From: Nocardia brasiliensis NBRC 14402
GTDB taxonomy: Bacteria > Actinomycetota > Actinomycetes > Mycobacteriales > Mycobacteriaceae
Direction: 5' to 3'
Assembly: GCF_000308475.2 (NCBI RefSeq)
Contig: NZ_BAFT02000068.1
Location: 1 to 64,000, forward strand
DNA: 64,000 bases
Shown here: piece after piece, positions 25,234-34,189 of the stretch
Layout of the letters: each line of letters begins with the position of its first letter
Position numbering within the stretch: the first letter of the stretch is position 1
Notes under the pieces: model-generated
The model's database searches: none
Told to the model about the DNA's origin: nothing
The model's input: the letters and a program-made list of their open reading frames with translations, nothing else
Translations under genes and position numbers: made by a program

Positions 25234-27062
25234 CGAGCGTTCCGGTTCGCGCGGGTCCGCGTCGTCTCGCGCACCTCCAGCCTGCGGTTGTTCAGGTGCA
25301 GCAGTCCGTGCGCGGTGCGCACCACCGTGGAACCGGGATGCTCGGACACGGTCAGGGTCACGCCGCTGTCGGATCCCGTCGTCCCCGCGACCCGCCCGCT
25401 CACCGGCACCCACGCGGTGGACGCGGCATCCAGCAGGCGCAACAGTACTTCGGTCTCGCGCTCGTCGAGCACCCGGTTGTGCACGTCGGCACCGGCCAGG
25501 GATTTGGCCGCCTCGGCGCGGGCGCGCTGCGCGTCCAGCTGAGCCTCGCGCAGTCGTCGAATTCCCGCGTCGTTGCGATGGATTCGGGCGGGCGCGCCGG
25601 CCGAGGGCGGCCGTCCGGTCTCGGCCAGGGTGCGCGAGATCTCCAGCGGTGGCGCCTCCCACCAGGAACGCAGCGCCGGGATGACGTCCGCGTCCGGATG
25701 TTCCATCGCGAGATGCCGTGGCCTGCCCAGTCCGAAAACCGCGTCGAACAGGGCGTGCGCGCTGTCCGCGCTCGGCGCGGCCGTGAACCAGCCCGCGAGG
25801 TGCCGCAGGGCGGACTCCCGGCTCACCCCGCCGCGCCGGGTCTCGGTGACCCGCCGCAGCAGCGAGAGCACCGCCGCGATCGCGCTCATGGTGGCCTCGC
25901 GCAACCGCTCGGCCTCGGTCGTGCCCACCGACTCGCCCGCACCGGAGGCGACGAACCAGGTCCGCAACCCGTCCCAGCGCGCCTGCCAATCCGCCTGTCG
26001 CTCGGCCGGACTCAGCAGTACCCGCTCGTCGCACCCGGCGGCACGCTCGATCAGGTCCTCGACGCCGGTCTCCTCGATCTCGGCGATCGCGGCGGCCAGG
26101 CGCGGCGTGAACCGGGCCAGGTCGAGGCTGAATTCGCGCATGTGCGCGAGCAGCGCGTCCTTGTGCGCGAGAAACGATTCCGGCGTGATCTCGGTGGTGC
26201 GCACCAGATCGCCGAGGGAGAGATAGAAGTGTGCGGCGCGCGCTGCCATATCGGTGAGCGCGGCGTCGAGGCGGCGCAGCGTGCGGTAGACCCGTTCGGC
26301 GTCGCCGTCCCGGTTCGCCGCGGCGAGGGTGTGCAGATCGGCGAGCAGTTCGGGCAGCACCAGACGCGACAGCGAGGCCTCGTCGAGCCGGGCGTTGAGC
26401 ACGCCGGCCACGGCGCGATAGGCCTGGAATCCGGCCTGGGAGAACTGATAGACGAAGTGCCGGTTGCGATATTCGGCCAGCGTGGCGGCGCGGGTGCCGT
26501 CGTAGCTGCGCTCCAGCACGCCCCACTGATGCAATTGGTCGAGCAGCGGGCCGATCTCCGCGGCGGTCAGGCGCGGTGCGGCCGGACGGTCGCCCTGGAC
26601 ATCCGACCAGGCGGCAGCGCTCGCGGGACCTTCGTCGGCGGCGTTCTCGGCAGCGCGATTGTCCTCAGTTGGTTGCTGGCGCACGACGTCAGCGGGTTCC
26701 GGCGGGGTGGTCGCGGGATCGGCGGTGAGCGTCGCGGTGGTATCGGTCCCGACGGTTCCGCGCGCGGTGACGCCGGACGTGGTGGCCGCGGGTGCGGACG
26801 ATGCGCCGAGCTGGCCCGGGGTGCGCGGCGCCTGACCGTTGCGCTCGATCCACTCCGCCACATCATCGGCGTGCAGCAACACCACGTACGCGGCGCGGGC
26901 GCTGTCGAATGCGCGCAGCACCCACAGATAATCGGTGCGGCGCTCTGCGGTGGCGAAAGAGAACAGCCGCAGCCGGTCGTCCCAGAGGACGGAGGTGGCG
27001 TTCGCGGCGCCGTCGGCGGAGTCGGTCACCGGGAACAGGGTAGTAGCGGGCCGGTCGCCCAC
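25230..27062 (-). CDS. jetA: Wadjet type II JetA-like kleisin protein (TIGR02677 family)
   Basis: A 610-residue TIGR02677-family protein, the kleisin-like subunit that bridges the JetC heads. Family segments include RLFSFATAERRTDYLWVLRA, ADDV near the start, VYQFSQAGFQAY, and the C-terminal part with WEAPPLEISRTLAETG and RRLEVRETTRTR. Residues about 78-162 are an Ala/Thr/Pro-rich low-complexity insertion, which makes it longer than the roughly 500 residues I recall for the family. It is first in the jetA-jetB-jetC operon, 85 bp downstream of a helix-turn-helix regulator gene on the same strand. Its stop overlaps the micro-ORF start. Confidence 0.85.
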   Translation of the reverse strand: MGDRPATTLFPVTDSADGAANATSVLWDDRLRLFSFATAERRTDYLWVLRAFDSARAAYVVLLHADDVAEWIERNGQAPRTPGQLGASSAPAATTSGVTARGTVGTDTTATLTADPATTPPEPADVVRQQPTEDNRAAENAADEGPASAAAWSDVQGDRPAAPRLTAAEIGPLLDQLHQWGVLERSYDGTRAATLAEYRNRHFVYQFSQAGFQAYRAVAGVLNARLDEASLSRLVLPELLADLHTLAAANRDGDAERVYRTLRRLDAALTDMAARAAHFYLSLGDLVRTTEITPESFLAHKDALLAHMREFSLDLARFTPRLAAAIAEIEETGVEDLIERAAGCDERVLLSPAERQADWQARWDGLRTWFVASGAGESVGTTEAERLREATMSAIAAVLSLLRRVTETRRGGVSRESALRHLAGWFTAAPSADSAHALFDAVFGLGRPRHLAMEHPDADVIPALRSWWEAPPLEISRTLAETGRPPSAGAPARIHRNDAGIRRLREAQLDAQRARAEAAKSLAGADVHNRVLDERETEVLLRLLDAASTAWVPVSGRVAGTTGSDSGVTLTVSEHPGSTVVRTAHGLLHLNNRRLEVRETTRTRANRNAR

Positions 27063-27147
27063 GGCACGAACGGGGCCGGTTCGGCGTGGCCATGTCCGGT
27101 TTGCCGCATGTTCGCCGCTGAATTCGGCTGTGCCGGTGCGCTCCCGG

Positions 27148-28380
27148 TCACTCCGTCGAGAGCGATCGCAGCTGGTCCAGGTACACGCGGGTGCGCGGAT
27201 CGCCCGGGTAGCGGGCGATGATCTCGCGTGCCGCCTCGCCCGCGATCCACATCAGCGAGGGCAGCGAACGGCGTTTACCCGCGAACGCGCGCAGCCCTTC
27301 GTCGACCGCGAGTTCCAGATCGCGATTGCGGACCGCGACCACCGCGAGGGTCAGGTGCGCCTCGGACACCCGCATGGGATTACGGACGGTGCCGTCGGCC
27401 CGGGTCGAGTTGCGGATGACCTCGTTGGCGTAGGTCTCGGCGAGCCGATCCTCCCCCGCGACGCGGCAGCAATCCATCGCGTAGAAGTCGAACTTCTGCG
27501 GATCGACGACGAAATGGTTGTCCAGGTTGATCGGATGATCTAGTCGCTGCAAAATTGCCCGGCCCTCGTCGAGCGCCGTCTCGACCTCGTGCCGATCACC
27601 AAGGCGGGCCCAGGCTTTCGCTCGTTGCGCGGCCAGCTGCACCCCGACGCCCAGGTTCCGGCTGGCCTCGAGCGCCTGGTCGACGGCGTCGATCGCGCCC
27701 CGGTAGTTACCCTGGGTCAGTGCGAACCAGGCGGCCATTTCCGCACTCCAGCCGGTGATTTCGGCGTTCTCCGCCTCTTGTCCGAGCGAGTACGCGGCGC
27801 GGCGGGTGGCCTCGGCGGCGGTCCGGCGGCCCAGGTCGTAGTCGACGCACCCGACGAGCAGCGCGACCCATCCGGCGAGCACCAGGATGTCGCGGTGCTG
27901 GGCGAGAGTCAGTCGGCCGTCCAGGAGTGCGGTGATCCGGCGCAACCAGCTCGTACCCTCGGCGTGCAGCTCGTGCGGATCGGCGTAGGAGTACTCGCAG
28001 CACAGGCGCTCGGCGGTGATCCGGATGGCGTCGAGGGTGGCGGGGGAGACGTCGGACATGCGGAGTCTGCCGATGAACTCGAGGGTGTCCATGCCGGTTG
28101 CCGAGAGCACCTCGTCGTCGCGATTCGGCCTGGCTTTGGGGAAGAACGCCGCCGTGACGGTGTCGAAGGCGGCGGCGATGATGGGGGCGTAGAAATCATC
28201 CGGTCGCGACTCGCCCGATTCCCAACGGCGCCAGTTACGCAGCAGTGTACTGTCGGTCGGCAAGTTGTGAGATGACTTGGCGCGCATCACGCGGACGGCA
28301 TCGGCCTGTGACCACCCCCGCGCATCGCGTTCGGAGCGCATCCGGACTGCCCAGACGGGTCGATCGTCTCCAGCGGCCAC
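27148..28380 (-). CDS. Helix-turn-helix (XRE) regulator with TPR-like C-terminal domain
   Basis: A 410-residue protein. The N-terminus (VWAVRMRSERDARGWSQADAVRVM) is an XRE helix-turn-helix. The remaining about 330 residues are alpha-helical repeats resembling TPR units, for example LFALTQGNYRGAIDAVDQALEASRNLG-type segments. Such proteins are common single-gene regulators in Nocardia and Streptomyces. It starts with GTG at 28380 and is divergent from the resolvase-like gene, with a perfect 20-bp palindrome between them. It lies directly upstream of the Wadjet genes on the same strand, so it may control them. Confidence 0.8.
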   Translation of the reverse strand: MAAGDDRPVWAVRMRSERDARGWSQADAVRVMRAKSSHNLPTDSTLLRNWRRWESGESRPDDFYAPIIAAAFDTVTAAFFPKARPNRDDEVLSATGMDTLEFIGRLRMSDVSPATLDAIRITAERLCCEYSYADPHELHAEGTSWLRRITALLDGRLTLAQHRDILVLAGWVALLVGCVDYDLGRRTAAEATRRAAYSLGQEAENAEITGWSAEMAAWFALTQGNYRGAIDAVDQALEASRNLGVGVQLAAQRAKAWARLGDRHEVETALDEGRAILQRLDHPINLDNHFVVDPQKFDFYAMDCCRVAGEDRLAETYANEVIRNSTRADGTVRNPMRVSEAHLTLAVVAVRNRDLELAVDEGLRAFAGKRRSLPSLMWIAGEAAREIIARYPGDPRTRVYLDQLRSLSTE

Positions 28381-28449
28381 GACAGTAGTATCGCACCAGT
28401 TAACGCTCGGTGGCCGAGATAGGGCATATAGGTGTCAGTGGGTTGACAT

Positions 28450-28541
28450 CTGCATTCGCAGTTTGGCGTTGTGCATGCTGGACATGGGAGCGGAAAGTTT
28501 GCCGGACCCGTTTCGTCCGACACAGATGCAATTGCATCTGT
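28450..28541. promoter_or_regulatory. Palindromic operator sites between divergent genes
   Basis: ACAGATGCAATTGCATCTGT at 28522-28541 is a perfect 20-bp palindrome. A weaker relative, CTGCATTCGCAG (28450-28461), lies 60 bp upstream, about six helical turns. Both are in the gap between the helix-turn-helix/TPR gene and the resolvase-like gene, so they are good candidates for binding by that regulator. Confidence 0.6.
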
Positions 28542-28615
28542 CCTTGCACGGCAAAGTGCTACACAATGAGATGATCCACATGAGAACAGCGGTACCCAAT
28601 CCAACGGAGGTTCGG

Positions 28616-28921
28616 GTGGAAGCGTTGATCTATGGATACGTGCGTGACGATCTGGCCGATGGCCACAGCGAAGAGCTCGAGGATGCGATGAACACCCTCG
28701 CCCGCGAGGAAGGGCTCTGCTTCGCCGCAACGTTCCATGAATCGACTTCCGGTGACGGCACGGCATTCGTCGAGCTGACCCAGGAACTCAAGCGAGCCGA
28801 CGCGCACCACGTCGTGGTCCCGTCGCTCGATCATCTTGCCGGCCAGACGATCCCGCGCGACATACTGCTCGCGAAGCTGGCGCAAGAGGCCGCGGCCCAG
28901 GTCTGGACCATCGAGACCTGA
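28616..28921 (+). CDS. Resolvase-fold protein lacking the catalytic serine
   Basis: A 101-residue protein resembling the N-terminal catalytic fold of serine recombinases: ALIYGYVRDDLADG, then EELEDAMNTLAREEG, an ESTSGDGTAFVELTQELKRADAHHVVVPSLDHLA core. The usual YxRVS catalytic serine is replaced (VRDD), and the recombinase DNA-binding and C-terminal domains are absent. It cannot recombine DNA by the known mechanism and probably has a regulatory or binding role. I use the GTG at 28616, which has GGAGG 5 nt upstream. An ATG at 28571 is in frame without a binding site. Confidence 0.6.
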   Translation: MEALIYGYVRDDLADGHSEELEDAMNTLAREEGLCFAATFHESTSGDGTAFVELTQELKRADAHHVVVPSLDHLAGQTIPRDILLAKLAQEAAAQVWTIET

Positions 28922-29429
28922 AGAGCCCGACGGCATCGCTGATCGCCGCAGCGCCACCCGCGCTCGAGCCGGTCTCCACGCCGTCAGGCCTGCGCAACCA
29001 CCCTCGTCGCGACCACACCGGCCGCCAGCGAGCCGAGCAGCGCCCACCAGGATGCTGCCCGACCAGTGGAACAACCTGCCGCACGGCAGATCCCGAACAA
29101 CGAGCTGATCCTCGGCACCGCCGTCGACGGCGCGCGTACCCGGATCCCGTGCAGCCGGATCGGCAGCAGCCCGGCCGCCGCCGTCGTTCCCGATCGGGAA
29201 CGCCGAAAGTGCCAGGCCCCCAAGTCAACCGGCCGCTGTCGGCCAGCGGGCCCGCCACTGCCCCGGTCGCCTCGCGACCGTGCAGCCGATGGCGGGCAAC
29301 CACGTGATACAGCCGAACGCCTCGGGCAGCCGGCGGTGTCATCGTCCTGCGGCGAGGAATCTTGTTGAGCAGCAGTACATTCTGCGAGCTGCCGCGAAAG
29401 GCATTGGCTGACCGGGGGACCGCTGAGGG
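28922..29429. other. Gene-free stretch
   Basis: About 500 bp between the resolvase-like gene and the PAC2 gene. Long minus-strand frames cross it, but none shows a recognisable domain, a ribosome binding site or steady family-like composition. One frame ends in a short hydrophobic segment (WWALLGSLAAGVVATRVVAQA region, minus strand near 29050-28984) that could be the remnant of a membrane protein. I see nothing firm. Confidence 0.4.
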
Positions 29430-30314
29430 TCAGAGGCCGAAGCTGCCCGGGCCGCGGCGGCGCAGATATTTTTCGAACTCGGCGGCGATGGCATCGCCGT
29501 CGATCTTGGCCATGGCCTCGTTCACGTCGACGGCGGCGTCGCCGCGTTCCTCGAGCGAGCGGACGTATTCGCTCACCTCGTCGTCGCCCTCGGTCATCTC
29601 GTTGACCGCGGTCTCCCAGTCTTCGGCCTGCTTGGGCAGTTCGCCGAGCGGCACCTCGATATCGAGCACGTCCTCGACCCGGTGCAGCAGCGCGATGGTG
29701 GCCTTGGGGTTGGGCGGCTGGGACACGTAGTGCGGCACCGCGGCCCAGAACGACACCGCGGGCACGCCCGCTTTCACGCATTGATCCTGCAGCACGCCGG
29801 TGATGCCGGTCGGCCCCTCGTAGCGGGTCTGTTCCAGGTTGAACCGCTCCGCCGCCTCTTTGCTGTAGGCGGATCCGGTGACCGGAACGGGACGGGTGTG
29901 CGGGGTGTCGGCGAGCAGCGCACCGAGAATGACGACGGTCTGCACGCCGAGCTGTTCGATGAATTCCAGCAGATCCGCGCAGAAGCTGCGCCAGCGCATA
30001 TTGGGTTCGATGCCGCGCAGCAGCACGATATCGCGGTCGCTGCCGGGCGGCGAGCACACCGAGAGCATGGTCGAGGGCCACTGGATTTCCCTGGTCACGC
30101 CGTCGACCTGGCGTACGGTCGGCCGGTTGACCTGATAGTCGTAGTAGTCCTCGGAGTCGAGTTCGGCTAGCGGCTCGGCGTCCCAGATCAGTTCCAGATG
30201 CTCTACGGCGCCGCTCGCGGCATCGCCCGCGTCGTTCCAGCCTTCGAAGGCGGCGACCAGCACCGGATCCCGCAACGTCGGCAGTTCCGGATCGGGAGTT
30301 TCACTGGGGTTCAC
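29430..30314 (-). CDS. PAC2-family protein (proteasome assembly chaperone fold)
   Basis: A 294-residue PAC2-domain protein, as found in mycobacteria next to metH. Family stretches are PVLVAAFEGWNDAGDAAS at the N-terminus, LRGIEPNMRWRSFCADLLEF, VVILGALLADTPHTRPVPVTG and GITGVLQDQC. Related archaeal/actinobacterial proteins are ATP-grasp-like partners of unknown function. The GTG at 30314 is used because TATGCT lies exactly 6 nt before it, a leaderless layout. A longer frame starts at 30404 but would run into the promoter of the divergent metH. Confidence 0.85.
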   Translation of the reverse strand: MNPSETPDPELPTLRDPVLVAAFEGWNDAGDAASGAVEHLELIWDAEPLAELDSEDYYDYQVNRPTVRQVDGVTREIQWPSTMLSVCSPPGSDRDIVLLRGIEPNMRWRSFCADLLEFIEQLGVQTVVILGALLADTPHTRPVPVTGSAYSKEAAERFNLEQTRYEGPTGITGVLQDQCVKAGVPAVSFWAAVPHYVSQPPNPKATIALLHRVEDVLDIEVPLGELPKQAEDWETAVNEMTEGDDEVSEYVRSLEERGDAAVDVNEAMAKIDGDAIAAEFEKYLRRRGPGSFGL

Positions 30315-30438
30315 TCGGTCAGCATAGTGGGCAGCGCGCGGCGAAGTCCGGCATCGAATCGCGGATGGGGACGGCGCGGCGTGGGAGTGTGGCAGGGCAG
30401 ACAAAGATGCGGCAGGCTGTGGTGTCGCAGCCGACCAT

Positions 30439-30451
30439 TACCCTTGATCAC
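30439..30451 (+). promoter_or_regulatory. -10 element for leaderless metH transcript
   Basis: TACCCT (30439-30444) is 7 nt before the metH ATG at 30452, and there is no ribosome binding site. The divergent PAC2 gene has TATGCT (30326-30321, minus strand) 6 nt before its GTG. Both genes of this pair therefore look leaderless. No cobalamin riboswitch structure is seen between them. Confidence 0.5.
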
Positions 30452-33400
30452 ATGTCTGCGTCCATTCCCGCCGAGTTCGACACCACGCTACTCGACACGC
30501 TGCGCCGTCGTGTCGTGATCGGTGACGGTGCGATGGGCACGATGTTGCAGGCGGCCGACCTGACCCTGGACGACTTCCTGGGCCTCGAGGGCTGCAACGA
30601 GATCCTCAACGAAACTCGCCCCGACGTGCTGCGCCATATTCATCGCGCGTACTTCGAGGCGGGCGCGGACGCGGTCGAGACCAACACCTTCGGCTGCAAC
30701 CTGCCGAACCTGGCGGACTACGACATCGCCGACCGGATCCGGGACCTGTCCGAGCGCGGCACCCGCCTGGCCCGCGAGGTGGCCGACGAGATGGGCCCGT
30801 CGTCGGACGGGACGCCGCGCTATGTGCTCGGCTCGATGGGTCCGGGTACCAAGCTGCCCACGCTGGGCCATGCTCCTTATACCGTGCTGCGCGACGCCTA
30901 CACCGAGGCGGCGCTCGGCATGCTCGACGGTGGCGCGGACGCCATCCTGGTCGAGACCTGCCAGGACCTGTTGCAGGTCAAGGCGGCGATCACCGGCAGC
31001 CGGGCGGCGATGCGCCGGGCCGGGCGCCGGATCCCGATCATCACCCACGTCACCGTGGAGACCACCGGCACCATGCTGGTCGGCAGCGAGATCGGCGCGG
31101 CACTCACCGCGCTCGAACCGCTCGGCATCGACATGATCGGCCTGAACTGCGCGACCGGTCCCGCCGAGATGAGCGAGCACCTGCGCCACCTGTCCCGGCA
31201 CGCGCAGGTGCCGGTGTCGGTGATGCCGAACGCGGGCCTGCCGGTGCTGGGCGCGAACGGCGCCGAGTACCCGCTGACGCCCGAGGAGCTGGCGGTCGCG
31301 CTCAGCGGTTTCGTCTCCGAGTTCGGGCTCGCCCTGGTCGGCGGCTGCTGCGGCACCACCCCCGAGCATATCCGGCAGGTCACCGCCGCGGTGCGCGAGA
31401 TCGAGCCGAAGTTGCCGCCGATCGACCAGCGCCGCCACCCGGAGCACGAGCCGAGCGTCGCCAGCATGTACACGGCGGTGCCGTTCGAGCAGGACGCCTC
31501 GATCATGATGATCGGCGAGCGCACGAACGCCAACGGCTCCAAGGCGTTCCGGGAGGCGATGCTCGCCGAGGACTGGCAGAAGTGCCTCGACATCGCCAAG
31601 GACCAGACCCGCGACGGCGCGCACATGCTCGACCTGTGCGTCGACTACGTGGGCCGCGACGGCGCCAAGGATATGGAGGCGCTCGCGAGCCGGCTGGCCA
31701 CCTCCTCGACCTTGCCGATCATGCTCGACTCCACCGAGACCCCGGTGCTGCAGGCCGGCCTGGAACATCTCGGCGGTCGCTGCGCGGTGAACTCGGTGAA
31801 CTACGAGGACGGCGCGGGCCCCGAATCGCGCTTCCAGCAGACCATGGCCTTGGTCGCCGAGCACGGCGCGGCCGTGGTCGCGCTCACCATCGATGAGGAG
31901 GGCCAGGCCCGCACCGCCGCGAAGAAGGTGGAGATCGCCGAACGCCTGATCGCCGACATCACCGGCAACTGGGGACTGCTGGAAAGCGACATCATCATCG
32001 ACACGCTCACCTTCACCCTGGGCACCGGCCAGGAGGAGTCGCGCAAGGACGGCGTCGAAACCATCGAGGCCATCCGGGAATTGAAGCGCAGGCACCCGGA
32101 TGTGCAGACCACCCTTGGCCTTTCGAACATCTCCTTCGGCCTGAATCCCGCCGCGCGGCAGGTGCTGAACTCGGTGTTCATGCACGAATGCGTCGAGGCC
32201 GGACTGGATTCGGCGATCGTGCACGCCTCGAAGATCCTGCCGATGGCGCGCATTCCCGACGAGCAGCGCGAAACCGCGCTCGACCTCGTCTACGACCGGC
32301 GCACCGAGGACTACGACCCGCTGCAGAAGCTGATGGCGCTGTTCGAGGGCGTCTCGGCGTCCTCGTCCAAGGCCTCGCGCGCGGAGGAGCTGGCGGCGTT
32401 GCCGCTGTTCGAGCGGCTGGAGCGGCGCATCGTCGACGGCGAGAAGGCCGGGATGGACGCCGATCTGGACGAGGCGATGACGCAGGTGCCGCCGTTGCAG
32501 ATCATCAACGAGACGCTGCTCGCGGGCATGAAGACCGTCGGTGAGCTGTTCGGGTCGGGCCAGATGCAGTTGCCGTTCGTGTTGCAGTCGGCCGAAGTGA
32601 TGAAGACCGCGGTCGCCTATCTCGAGCCGCACATGGAGGCCACCGACGACAGCGGCAAGGGCCGGATCGTGCTCGCCACCGTCAAGGGCGACGTGCACGA
32701 CATCGGCAAGAACCTGGTCGACATCATCCTGTCCAACAACGGCTACGAGGTGGTGAACCTCGGGATCAAGCAGCCGATCGCGACCATCCTCGACGCGGCC
32801 GTGGATAAGAAGGCCGACGTCATCGGCATGTCCGGGCTGCTGGTGAAGTCGACGGTGGTGATGAAGGAGAACCTGCAGGAGCTCAACTCCAAGGGTGTCG
32901 CCGAACAATTCCCGGTGCTGCTCGGCGGCGCGGCGCTGACCCGCGGTTACGTGGAGAACGACCTCACCGACGTGTACGAGGGCGATGTGCACTACGCCCG
33001 CGACGCGTTCGAGGGCCTGCGGCTGATGGACGACATCATGACCCGCAAGCGCGGCGGCGGTCCCGACCCGGACAGCCCGGAGGCGATCGCCGAACGCGAG
33101 AAGGCCGCCGAGCGCAAGGCTCGCCACGAACGGTCCAAGCGGATCGCCGAGCAGCGCAAGGCCGTCGAGGTGCCGATCGAGGTGCCCGAGCGCTCCGATG
33201 TCGCGGCCGACGTGCCGGTGCCGGTGCCGCCGTTCTGGGGTACGCGCGTGGTGAAAGGCTTGGCTCTGCAGGAATACTCGGGCCTGCTCGACGAGCGGGC
33301 GCTGTTCCTCGGGCAGTGGGGTTTGCGCGGCCAGCGCGGCGGCGACGGGCCCAGCTACGAGGAACTGGTGGAGACCGAGGGCAGGCCGCGGCTGCGCGCC

Positions 33401-34048
33401 TGGCTGGACCGGCTCAGCACCGAGGGCGTGCTGCAGCACGCCGCCGTGGTCTACGGCTACTTCCCCGCGGTGTCCGAGGGCGACGACGTGATCGTGCTCA
33501 CCGAGCCCGAACCCGATGCGCCGCAACGGTATCGGTTCACCTTCCCGCGCCAGCAGCGAGACCGGTTCCTGTGCATCGCCGACTTCATCCGCTCGCGCGA
33601 GCGGGCGAAGGAGACCGGACAGGTCGACGTGCTGCCCTTCCAGCTCGTCACGATGGGGCAGCCGATCGCCGATTTCGCGAACGAACTCTTCGCGGGCGAC
33701 AGCTACCGCGACTATCTCGAGGTGCACGGCATCGGCGTGCAGCTCACCGAGGCGCTGGCCGAGTACTGGCACCGCCGGGTCCGCGAGGAACTGACCCTGG
33801 AGGGGCACGCGGTGGCCGATTCCGATCCGACCGACGTGCTGGAGTACTTCAAGCTCGGCTACCGCGGCGCGCGCTACTCCTTCGGCTACGGCGCCTGCCC
33901 GGATCTGGAGGATCGCGCCAAGCTGGTGGACCTGCTCGAGGCCGCCCGCATCGGCGTCGTGCTGTCGGAGGAACTCCAGCTGCATCCCGAGCAGTCCACC
34001 GACGCGTTCGTGCTGCTGCACCCGGAGGCGAAGTACTTCAACGCCTGA
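30452..34048 (+). CDS. metH: Cobalamin-dependent methionine synthase
   Basis: A 1198-residue MetH that transfers a methyl group from methyltetrahydrofolate via cobalamin to homocysteine. All four modules are present. The homocysteine-binding barrel (about 1-325) has VIGDGAMGTML and the zinc site GGCCGTTPEH. The pterin-binding barrel (about 350-615) begins MMIGERTNANGSKAF. The B12 cap and Rossmann domain (about 640-870) carry VKGDVHDIGKNLV, whose His ligates cobalt. The C-terminal activation domain (about 960-1198) ends LHPEAKYFNA. A charged linker rich in Glu, Arg and Lys lies near 885-925. A decayed copy of its 3' end lies downstream. Confidence 0.96.
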   Translation: MSASIPAEFDTTLLDTLRRRVVIGDGAMGTMLQAADLTLDDFLGLEGCNEILNETRPDVLRHIHRAYFEAGADAVETNTFGCNLPNLADYDIADRIRDLSERGTRLAREVADEMGPSSDGTPRYVLGSMGPGTKLPTLGHAPYTVLRDAYTEAALGMLDGGADAILVETCQDLLQVKAAITGSRAAMRRAGRRIPIITHVTVETTGTMLVGSEIGAALTALEPLGIDMIGLNCATGPAEMSEHLRHLSRHAQVPVSVMPNAGLPVLGANGAEYPLTPEELAVALSGFVSEFGLALVGGCCGTTPEHIRQVTAAVREIEPKLPPIDQRRHPEHEPSVASMYTAVPFEQDASIMMIGERTNANGSKAFREAMLAEDWQKCLDIAKDQTRDGAHMLDLCVDYVGRDGAKDMEALASRLATSSTLPIMLDSTETPVLQAGLEHLGGRCAVNSVNYEDGAGPESRFQQTMALVAEHGAAVVALTIDEEGQARTAAKKVEIAERLIADITGNWGLLESDIIIDTLTFTLGTGQEESRKDGVETIEAIRELKRRHPDVQTTLGLSNISFGLNPAARQVLNSVFMHECVEAGLDSAIVHASKILPMARIPDEQRETALDLVYDRRTEDYDPLQKLMALFEGVSASSSKASRAEELAALPLFERLERRIVDGEKAGMDADLDEAMTQVPPLQIINETLLAGMKTVGELFGSGQMQLPFVLQSAEVMKTAVAYLEPHMEATDDSGKGRIVLATVKGDVHDIGKNLVDIILSNNGYEVVNLGIKQPIATILDAAVDKKADVIGMSGLLVKSTVVMKENLQELNSKGVAEQFPVLLGGAALTRGYVENDLTDVYEGDVHYARDAFEGLRLMDDIMTRKRGGGPDPDSPEAIAEREKAAERKARHERSKRIAEQRKAVEVPIEVPERSDVAADVPVPVPPFWGTRVVKGLALQEYSGLLDERALFLGQWGLRGQRGGDGPSYEELVETEGRPRLRAWLDRLSTEGVLQHAAVVYGYFPAVSEGDDVIVLTEPEPDAPQRYRFTFPRQQRDRFLCIADFIRSRERAKETGQVDVLPFQLVTMGQPIADFANELFAGDSYRDYLEVHGIGVQLTEALAEYWHRRVREELTLEGHAVADSDPTDVLEYFKLGYRGARYSFGYGACPDLEDRAKLVDLLEAARIGVVLSEELQLHPEQSTDAFVLLHPEAKYFNA

Positions 34049-34189
34049 CCCGCGACCCGCGCGGCTTCAGCAGGTGAAGTCCGTCCGCAGTGATCGTGGT
34101 CACGGTGGCGGAACACTGTTCGCGTCTCGACAGGGCCTTGGCTACCTGCCCATATGTCATGATGCGGGGAGATTCCGACGCGCCGACGG

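Noticed and set aside
28788-29342. Minus-strand gene in the gap before the PAC2 gene
   Set aside because: The product is Arg/Gly/Cys-rich with no domain and overlaps the resolvase-like gene on the other strand.
30315-30451. Cobalamin riboswitch before metH
   Set aside because: The gap to the divergent PAC2 gene is 137 bp and holds a leaderless-type promoter. No B12-box-like sequence was seen.
30488-34021. A 1177-codon minus-strand open frame opposite metH
   Set aside because: metH is complete and certain on the other strand; the antisense product is His/Arg-rich and without any family feature.
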